Source: a virus
Reading direction: 5' to 3' (one strand)
IMG/VR virus record: IMGVR_UViG_3300033150_002310
Span: 1 to 45,340 of that record
DNA length: 45,340 nucleotides
Below the pieces are notes generated by a model. It was not told the DNA's origin. It searched no databases and was given only the letters and a program-made list of their open reading frames with translations. A program made the position numbers and the translations under genes. Each line of letters opens with the position of its first letter. Position 1 is the stretch's first letter. This document shows positions 21,565 to 29,900 of this stretch, one piece after another.

Positions 21565-21766
21565 AGAGCGGATTAAAAAGGTACGAAAATGGTTGTCGAC
21601 TTTGGAGCAAATTCAGGATGAGCTTTTTAGCTGGGAGTTTAATGTGGCCCATGTGTTTTCGGAGCCCATAGACGAATTGCAGGACGTTCTTTGTGTTCTT
21701 GAAGGAGAGGAGGCGATTTATGAGCGAAAGAAAAATGAGAACGGATTTTCTCGAAGCGGCTCGTGA
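21542..21766 (+). CDS. Small helical protein, unknown
   Basis: A 74-residue, helical, charged protein (MTRLEMIRERIKKVRKWLST ...) with AAAGGAGGAGCGGG before the ATG, overlapping the diphosphohydrolase end by 23 nt. The next small gene starts inside its last 47 nt. Coiled-coil character; no motif. Confidence 0.5.
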   Translation: MTRLEMIRERIKKVRKWLSTLEQIQDELFSWEFNVAHVFSEPIDELQDVLCVLEGEEAIYERKKNENGFSRSGS

Positions 21767-21887
21767 TGAGCTATGGATGCTGCGTGCCGAAATAGATGAG
21801 ATCCGGATTCAGTTAGAACGGATGGAGCGACGGATCAACGAGGCACTTTATCAGCTCAGGAGATGGAGGGAGCAATATGCAGATTAG
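21720..21887 (+). CDS. Small coiled-coil protein, 55 residues
   Basis: ATG at 21720 with GAGAGGAGGCGATTT upstream; MSERKMRTDFLEAARDELWM then a heptad-like run (EIDEIRIQLERMERRINEAL). Probably a short dimeric coiled coil. Overlaps both neighbours in other frames. Function unknown. Confidence 0.5.
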   Translation: MSERKMRTDFLEAARDELWMLRAEIDEIRIQLERMERRINEALYQLRRWREQYAD

Positions 21888-22324
21888 ACACATCTTTTTA
21901 TTCGGCGAGCTCTCGATGCCGCGGCTGACCCGTGACGTGCTCGATGCCGCCGTCAACCCGGAGGGCGTGCATCTGGTGGCACTATCGGGCGGACGACCGG
22001 CTCGAGACCCGGGCCATCGGCGACGTAGAGAGCGGGTACGTTGTCTTGCTTGCAATGGGATCAAAAGGATTGCGGTTCGCACATCGGTATTCAATCGTAG
22101 CAATACACGAACCTTATTTAGCGGGTGTAACAGAAGATCCAGCAGCACAAGCAGTAGAACGGCTTGCTTTAGAAAAAGAACGAAAATATTTTTATGATTT
22201 GCTTACTGAATTAACAGGTAGACAGCGGGCGTGGTGGAGAAAAAAATTGAAAGGAAAATCGATGCTTTATTTAGAACCAGCAGAAGCAAAAAGGTATGGA
22301 TTGATTGATTCGATATTTGGATAG
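21877..22324 (+). CDS. ClpP-like serine protease, frameshifted
   Basis: From ATG 21877 frame 0 reads MQIRHIFLFGELSMPRLTRD ... VHLVALSGG, the first strand and helix of a ClpP/crotonase-like fold. The +1 frame then gives GDVESGYVVLLAMGSKGLRF (catalytic Ser in the S-G position), IVAIHEPYLAG (catalytic His) and YLEPAEAKRYGLIDSIFG, the ClpP C-terminal signature. Dropping one G in the GGGCGG run at 21987-21992 joins them. The distance between the halves is shorter than in cellular ClpP. Base composition turns AT-rich from about 22035 to the end, so the 3' half appears to have been replaced. It lies outside the capsid genes, so head maturation is unlikely. Confidence 0.7.
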
Positions 22325-22333
22325 GAGGTAATT

Positions 22334-22743
22334 ATGAAAAGAAAAAAGCCATTGATTTATGATAGGCCTTGGGACAAGCGCTTTTTAATAAGCCTGGATG
22401 TGGTGGTCGATGTTTTAGAGCACATCGACTTGCTTATGAATTAGCGTTTGGTCCCATTCCTAAAGGAATGTTAGTACTTCATAAATGTGATAATCGTCGT
22501 TGTTGTAGACCGGGGCATCTTTTTCTCGGAACTCAAGCGGATAATATGAAAGATATGACTAAAAAAGGACGCAGTTTACGAGGTGAACGACATCCAAATA
22601 GTACACTATCAGAAAAACAAGTATTAACAATTAGAAATCTTAAACAGCGCGGGCTGAAAGTTTGTGAAATAGCAAGACAAATTGGATGTTCATATAACGC
22701 AGCATATGATGTTCTCAGAAGAAAAACTTGGAAATGGTTATAG
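22334..22743 (+). pseudogene. HNH homing endonuclease, decayed by internal deletion
   Basis: ATG at 22334 (leader ATAGGAGGTAATT) opens MKRKKPLIYDRPWD, homologous to MSSKKPLIEDRPWD of the intact HNH gene at 23418. In frame the reading stops soon after. From about 22371 another frame continues with GQALFNKPG, RAHRLAYELA, then LHKCDNRRCCRPGHLFLGTQ (the HNH core) and a C-terminal HTH (EIARQIGCSYNAAYDVLRRK). Some 35 residues present in the intact copy are missing at the junction, where TTGGGAC could have recombined with a TATGGAC-like site. AT-rich like its relative. Confidence 0.8.
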
Positions 22744-22753
22744 GAGGTGAGTT

Positions 22754-23406
22754 GTGCGAACTATCGTACTGCCTGATATCCACTATCCCAAACACGATCC
22801 AGCGGCATTGCGGTGGGCGCTGCGATATGTCAACGAGCTGCAGCCACGCCGCGTCATCCTCCTCGGTGATGTGATCAACCTGGACGCCGTGAGCCGGTTC
22901 CCGATGCCGAGCCGGGTTGTGACAAATTTCCCTACAGAAATCCGTAAGTATAGGGCTTTTTATCAACGACTGGTCCGGCGGCTGCCGCGGGATCAGCGGC
23001 TCCAGTCCTATCTCGTCAAGCGGGCCCCGGCTCTGGCCGAGCTGCCTGATCTCCAGCTCAAAGAGTTTCTCCGGTTGCCGAAGTCGTGGAAAATTATTCC
23101 GTATCCGACCGGTATCTGGGAGGAGCAGGGCGTGATTTGTATGCATGGCCAGAAATATTCCCAGAGCTGTGTCCAGCGCTACATTAAGTTTGGTTGCAGT
23201 ACGGTGTCTGGTCACAGTCACATCGCGTCACTGTCTATGTCCGGCGGCAGCCAAATGGACGGCAGATTGTTAATGCCGAACTTGGCTGTTTGTGTAAAAT
23301 ATTACAGGGATATAGCTCTCCGCTTGTTGATTGGTGTCATGCAATAGGCATTATTGAGAAGGGAGAAATACAAGTTATTACTCGTCAAGGTGCAGTTATT
23401 GCATAA
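22754..23406 (+). CDS. Calcineurin-like metallophosphoesterase, frameshifted
   Basis: GTG start at 22754 behind AGGAGGTGAGTT. Metal-binding motifs: VLPDIHYPKHD (D-x-H), VILLGDVINLDAVSRF (GD), ICMHGQKYS and then VSGHSH. The frame-0 end (IASLSMSGGS ...) is unlike the family, whereas the -1/+2 frame reads HRVTVYVRRQPNGRQIVNAE, LGCLCKIL and WCHAIGII, the expected phage phosphoesterase C-terminus. An extra CA in AGTCACATCG (23217-23225) explains it: GHSHR is restored by removing two bases. The 3' part is AT-rich, as in the HNH gene behind it. Probably acts on nucleic acid or nucleotide phosphates. Confidence 0.85.
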
Positions 23407-23417
23407 AGGAGGTAAAA

Positions 23418-23906
23418 ATGTCATCAAAAAAGCCACTAATAGAAGATCGTCCTTGGGATTTTTGGTCAAGATTAGAAATTAAGTCTTTTGATCCAGATGT
23501 ATGTTGGGAGTGGTGTGGTGGTTATTTTCCTGACGGATATGGGTATGCATATTTTAATGCAAGAGATAAGCGTTGGCGGGCCCATAGACTTGCATATAAA
23601 CTTGCTTATGATAAAGATCCAGGTAATTTATGTGTTTGTCATAAATGTGATAATCCTGCCTGTTGTCGTCCAAGTCATTTATTTCTTGGTTCTCATAAAG
23701 ACAACATGCAAGATAAAGTTAAGAAAGGACTATCATTGTCTGGATCAAAACATCCTCGTGCTAAATTAACAGAAGCACAAGTAAAACAAATTCGTAAAAT
23801 GGTGGAACAAGGCATTCCACAATATATATTAGCAAAACGTTTCAAAGTTTCTCAATCAACAATAAATGCTATTATAAAGAAAAGAAACTGGGCGACACTC
23901 GAATAA
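23418..23906 (+). CDS. HNH homing endonuclease, free-standing, intact
   Basis: A 162-residue protein with AAAGGAGGTAAAA before ATG. The N-terminal part (CWEWCGGYFPDGYGYAYFN then RAHRLAYKLAYDK) precedes the HNH_3 core CVCHKCDNPACCRPSHLFLG (about 75-94) with DNM downstream. The C-terminal LTEAQVKQIRKMV and YILAKRFKVSQSTINAII form an HTH for DNA binding. It is strongly AT-rich in a GC-rich genome and ends the rightward operon next to the shared terminator. A paralogous, decayed copy lies 1 kb upstream. Confidence 0.9.
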   Translation: MSSKKPLIEDRPWDFWSRLEIKSFDPDVCWEWCGGYFPDGYGYAYFNARDKRWRAHRLAYKLAYDKDPGNLCVCHKCDNPACCRPSHLFLGSHKDNMQDKVKKGLSLSGSKHPRAKLTEAQVKQIRKMVEQGIPQYILAKRFKVSQSTINAIIKKRNWATLE

Positions 23907-23937
23907 AAAATGCCCGCCGGGCCGAAACCCGACGGGC
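23905..23937 (-). terminator. Rho-independent terminator of the leftward structural operon
   Basis: Read leftward: GCCCGTCGGG, loop TTTCGG, CCCGGCGGGC, then ATTTTTT. The stem is 10 bp with one mismatch and lies 40 nt beyond the stop of the giant virion protein gene. On the plus strand no T run follows, so it mainly serves leftward transcripts, though the stem could also slow rightward polymerase arriving from the HNH gene. Confidence 0.88.
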
Positions 23938-23976
23938 GAATATAGAAACCCCGGGGCTGGAGAGAAGAACAGCAGC

Positions 23977-26900
23977 CTATTCTGATCGCTTCATGATGTG
24001 CTCGGCAAGGAGGCGGAGCCGGTTGCCGCGCGGGCTCCGGAGAAAGCGCTCGACGAATTTGACATCGGTGGCCTTCTGGGCTTCGAGCACCGTCGCCCGG
24101 ACCAGGCGGTTCCAGACGTTCAAGAATGCCATGCCGAACCGCAGCCGCAACCGGGTATCCTTCGAAGTCGAGTACAGCCGGGCCAGCTTCGAAGCGGCGC
24201 GGGCAAGCTTATAGACATTGGACTGATGCGCGAGCCGGTTCGGATCCAGCAACCGGCTCCATACATATTCTCTGTGCTGTGGATCGAGCATGGGCTGGTT
24301 TTCGAAGGCCACGATGAGGTTCGGCAACATATCGACGGGCACCTTATCGTAGAGGGTATAGGGCGTGCGGCCGACGTAATCGACGAGCTTCTCGGCCCAT
24401 TCTTCTTCAGTCCGCTCGAGGGTCAGCCAGACGCCGCCGATGTAGACATGCTTTCGCCCCGCCTTCTTCAGCTCGGTGGCGGCCTCGCGCACGCGCCGTT
24501 TGAATTCGTCGATGTCGCCTTCCTTCAGGGCCTCGCGCGCGCTCCAGGCCCGGGCCCGGAGCAGGTCTATTACCGGATCCTGCATTTCCTTTATCAGCTC
24601 GCCTACGTCCTCGGGCCGGAGCATTTCCATTGCCAGCCGGGCCCCAATCGTTTTCGGCGTAGCATGGCGCACGCTGATGCCGAGGGCCGCGCCGAGAATC
24701 CGCTCGAGAATGGTCCGCTGGTGGAGTGTATACGGACTCGGCGGTCGCTGGGCATCCTCGATCTGTTCCCAGGCAGAGACAATCGTTCGCGGCAAAGCGA
24801 GGCTTAGCGTATCCCTGAACATCGAGGCCGCCATCTGTCCGAGCCCGGCCCCGCGATAGGTGATTTCCTCCTGCCGCCACGGATCGACACCGGTGAAGCG
24901 CCGCACGACCCAGTCGGTAACGGGGTGGCTGAAGACCAGCTGACTAATTGGTGTGAGTGCCGTGCCGACGAGCCAGCCGAATTCGCCGCCGCTCTTCATA
25001 TTTTCGAGCATCGGCCGCATCAAGCCGCCGGGCTGGGCGAAAACATCGAGCAGCATGTACTTTCGCAGCGAGAGAACATATAGCCCCCACGGCGTTGGAA
25101 TAACGAGGCTCGTCACATAGTGGAAAAAGGCATCGAGCTCATTTCGAGCCCGTACCGTTGCCTTGAAGTCCTGATAGGTCCAATTGGTCATCGATAGCGC
25201 GAAGGTATTCCAGGCGAAGTTCAGGCCCGCCATCCGGAGCATAATCCGAGGCTGGAGCGTTACGATGTTCTTGAGAATGCGGAGGGCCTCGTAGGTGAAG
25301 CTCGGTACAAAGGCACCGACACCGGGCAGAACACGAAGACGCCGAATGAGTGGCGGCACCATACCGTATTGCTGCATGAAGAGCTGAACCATGAGCTGGG
25401 CCTGCTCGATGCCGTGCTGTTTCGTTAGCTCCATCATCGTGGCAAATTTGGCCCGGGCGTCGAGCAGGGCGTATTCGCGATCAAAGAAGTTGTGGATAAC
25501 GGACTTGTCGCTATACATCCGGACCACGAGATCTCGAGTAAGCGAATTCGGTAGGATCTTCGAAAGGAATGGTGTTTGTATCTTTTCCAGCTTAATCCGG
25601 GCCCGGCGCAGTGCCTCCTGGGTCTCGGCCAGGCGGCGCTGTAGCTGAGTCGTACTCTGCCCCCGCTCCTCCTTGGCCAGAATTTCGTTTATCAGTTTGG
25701 TTTCGGCTCCTTCGAGCAGCTCGATGGCGTGCTCCACCCGGCGCATTTCATATCGGTGCTGCTTCTCGACCAGTTGTCGCCACTCCTTACGCTGCCGCCA
25801 GCGCTGCATGCGGCCCGAGCCGAACATTTCCGCAGTCGGCGAGGCGACAGTTGGCGAAAGCAGGCCGGTGAGCATGCCGCGCCGGAATACCTGAATATGG
25901 AGCTCGGTAATGCCGTTCTTTCCAATGAGGGATTCGAGCTTTACGCCGTTTTCGTAGGCCTCGAGGATATCACTAAAGGCCTTGAAGTTGTGGTTCCAAT
26001 CGCGGCTATGCGGCCGGGCCCCGAGCGCCGCCGAGGTGTACATATTCGTGAGGTGGTTGGTAAACCACGTACCCAGATTTCGCGTGATCAGGTTGCGGTA
26101 TAGGAATTTGGTAAATCTCTGTAGCGGTCGGCTGCCGCCACGGAATACGGTCTGATAGAGTTTCGTTATTAGCGGCGACTCGAGCACGTCCTCTCGGAAC
26201 TGCTCCATCTTGGCCTCGAGCACGCGCCAGCCCTCGTCCCAAGCGTTCATTTCACGAATCAGCTTCTTGCGGACCCACATGCCCGAGAGCGGGCCGAAGG
26301 ATTTGTTGGGCTCGATATAAGTCCATTCGCCGTGCCGATCGACAGGCACACCGGGCGGCCCCGCTTTGACACCGGCTCGGCTCGGCGGCTTCACCCAGCC
26401 GTTTTGCAGTCCCCATACATAATAGATCTTATTTCGTACAAGATCCGACCACATCGAGCGGAGCGCCTGGATTTGGAGCTCGAGGTCGCCCATTTTCGCG
26501 CCGCGCAGGGCCATTTGCTGGCTGCTCGGCGGCTTGATCGGGCCACCCTCGATGATATCCGAGCGCCGCAGCTTGCCGCGCTTTATCTGCTCGCGAATCC
26601 ATGCATTGGCCTCGCGCATGGCCTTGTTGATATTCGTGGGCTGGAATCGCGCTTCGCCCTCTCCGGGCACGTTGAAGCGCTGCTCCCGTACCTTGCCCGT
26701 GCGCGGATCGTGCCACAGGACGCGGACGACGCCCGGGGTGCGCTGGACCTTCAGGTGATCAAACCGCGGCCAGTTCAGGAGCGGTGGTGCGAATTTGCTG
26801 ACGCCGGGCCGCGCGGGCATGAACTGTCGCACGTCTTCGCTGGAGAGCGTATCGAAGATGGCCTGCCAGACCGAGCGCCGCATCTTCTCGCCGAACCCCT

Positions 26901-29900
26901 TGTCGATTATACCGGCTTCCTCCAGGGCCTCGATGAAGGCGTGGCGCTCTGTCTCGAGCATCTCATACATCCGCTCCACCGCCGCCGTCACGCCCTCCTT
27001 CGGCCGCTCGCCAGTAGAGAGCCACTCGTGCAGTGCGGCGCGCCCCTCCGGTCCCCATTCGGCCAGTTCGACCAGCGCCTCCTCGAGCCGCCGCCGGTGG
27101 GGCTCGGCCAAGAAGTGACTGGCCTGGTTTTGAATTGCCATGAGCACGCGGCGGCCGGTGGGGTTCTGGGGCAGGAGGAGCAGGTCGGCATTGATGAAGC
27201 TGGCCGCGTCCTCCTTGGCGACCTGCCGGAGGATCTCGAGGTGGTTTCGGAATTGCTTGACGGTGCGGGCAAACACCTCGTCCAGCGCGGGCAGCCCCCA
27301 CTCGAAACGGCCATAGACCCGCTGTGCGACTTTATTCACCAGCAGATCGAAGCTCTCCGGCTTGAGCCAGCCCTTGCGATAATCGATGGCGTGCTGATCA
27401 CCCTGTTCGGCCAACCAGTCAATGGCCTCCACGAGTTTCTGCCGCCACCGTTCCGGGATCCAATCGGCCGCGCCGCCGCTTGCGATGTGGTCCCGCACGG
27501 CCAGGCGCAGGAGGCGATGACGGCTGCCAGCCGAGAGTCGGGTACGGAATCCTTCCTCAATGGGTCGGATATTCGCCGGGGGCTTTTCGGCAATGGAGGC
27601 CCGCTTTGCCATTTCGAGCTGGGCGAGGTCGATTGAGAGTTCCTCATACAGGCGTCGCCATTGATAATTCTCCTTGTTGCGCAGGAATTCCCGGAACTCG
27701 CTGACCTCCTTTACCATCTTCTTCCGGGCCGTCACCACCTTCTGTCGGCGCAGTCGGCGATAGCTGTTTAGGGCCCGTTCTAGCTTAGCCACGGCGCGCC
27801 GCCATTTAATATTTGGCTTCCGGTAGACGGCCTTTATCCGGCGCATTCGCCGCCAGGTACGATAGGCCGAACCGTATCGGGGATGATCCTTTACCCAGGC
27901 CTGGAAATCCGGATCATTTAGATTGATTCGGTTATAGCGCCGGAGGGCCTCGCGGTACCGGCGCGTTGCCAGCTGGGCGGCGGCGCGATAGCCGCTTTCG
28001 AGCTGCGTCTCCGCATTCGCCATGCGCCAAGCTCGTTTCCGTGAGGCCCGGGCGAAACGCTCCCAATGAAGCAGATCCTCTTTGTGCTGGCGATAGGCTT
28101 CGAAAGCCAGTTCGCCCTGTTCGATGTAGGCGAGGTGGCGTGTGAGCCGTTCCGGTGTCGCCCAGCGGTCGAAGATATTCATCCAGTATTCGGCCAGGTG
28201 GCTGCCCTTTTCACTGCTCCGCCACCGTTCCAGTCGTGGCCGAATGCGCTCTCGGTAGAGCTGCGAGAAGGTCGAGGAGTCGGAATCGAGCCAGAGCTGC
28301 TGCGCCTCCATGACGAGGTGGGTAATGGTCTTGTCGACGCGGCCCTCGTTGGCGGCGCGTTCCCATTCGGCCAGTTCGGTTTCGGCCAGGGCTCGGCGCT
28401 TCGCGGCGTCGGCGATCAGGAGCGGCCGCCGGGGCTTCGCCGGGAGGAGTTTATTCAAATAGGGGATGCCGGAATAGGACCGCTCCGGAACGACGGCGAG
28501 CTGGGCCAGCTCCGGGCCAAGTCCGTCGAGGGCGGCCTGCATGTAGCGCTCCACATCCGGCAGCCCGACCTGGAGCCCGCGCTCGAGCCGGGCTTCCATG
28601 TCACTGAGCAATCCATTGAGATAGTCGATCTTATCCGTCTTCGCCAGCCCACTCCGCTCCATGAGTTTCAGATGGGCCCGCCACTTCTTGAATTCGGCCT
28701 GTCGGACCTCTTCCGGCATCCGATTCAGTGTGCGCCGCAGCCGCCGGGCACCGATTCCGTAGGCGACGGCGAAGGTCGGATCGGCATTGAAGACGGAACG
28801 GAGCACAGACGGAATCGAAAATGGATTGAGGGACATCTCGGCAGCCGCCGCCATGAGGCGCGGCACCTGATAGCCCTTGAGCATGAGTCGCCGCCCCCGC
28901 TCCGATATCGGTATCTTCTTGAGCAGGTCCTTTACGGTGTATTTACCGACCTTGCCGAGGCGGACCGCCTTCAGCCCCTTGAATGCGATGGGGGCCGCGA
29001 CCAAAGTCGTCACGGGGTCATCCAGTATGGCCTGTGTTATGTCTATCGGCAGATCTCGGGCGATGGCGGAGAGGGTAGCGAAGTTGAGCCAGACATGATC
29101 GAAGAATCCGAGATCCTTCCGGTCGAGCTGCTCGCTCAGGTACTCCCACGCGCCCTCATTTGCGGTACCAAAGAGGAATTTCCTGCCGACTTCGAGCGGC
29201 GGCGGCAATTCCCTCTTGGCCGGGATTGTCTGTGTCAGTTGGGCCACCAGATCGGGCCGCTCGGCTGCGATCCGGGCCGAGAGCAGCTGCTTGCCCAGCC
29301 AGGCGAAGAGGGGGTCAAGGGGCCGCTCTACAATCATGCGGCCGCGCTCACCAGCAACCTTCTTCACCAGGCCGCCGAGCTGTTCCCAGGCGAAGCTGAC
29401 AACGCGAAGGGCCAGGGCGGGCAGGGTATCGGATTGCAGAACCCGCGCCTTGGCATTCTCGAATTCTATCCGCACATCCTCGTCTCGGAATACGGCCTTC
29501 AGCCATGCCTGGCGCTCGGCCGCAATGGTTTCGTCGAGGGCCGCAGTCAATTCCTCCTTGCTGATGAAGCCCTCGCCGCCCAATAGCCGATTGGCCTCCT
29601 CGATGCGCCGGGGATAATCTTGCATCTGCCAGTCGATATACGATTGAACCCATTTCTGAAATCGACGAAGGGGCGGCGCTTCTTCGAAATAGGCCTCAAA
29701 TGGCGGAGCCGTAATGACGCCATTACCATGATCGGTACGAGTTCTCGCATAGAAATCTTCCCAAGACGAGGCCGAAAACAGCTGGTGGAGCAATATCCGA
29801 CGCCGTTTCGGATCCAGTCGCCGAAGGAATTCTATCATTTTTGGCGTCGGTTCCCGCCCGGTTATTTCCTTCAACAGATTGAGGACATCGGTTAGGTTAC

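Noticed and set aside
26332-29586. Long plus-strand ORFs (up to 506 codons) opposite the giant virion gene
   Set aside because: They are frame shadows in GC-rich DNA, lack ribosome sites, have low-complexity Arg/Gly/Pro-rich or non-globular sequence, and oppose a well-supported gene.
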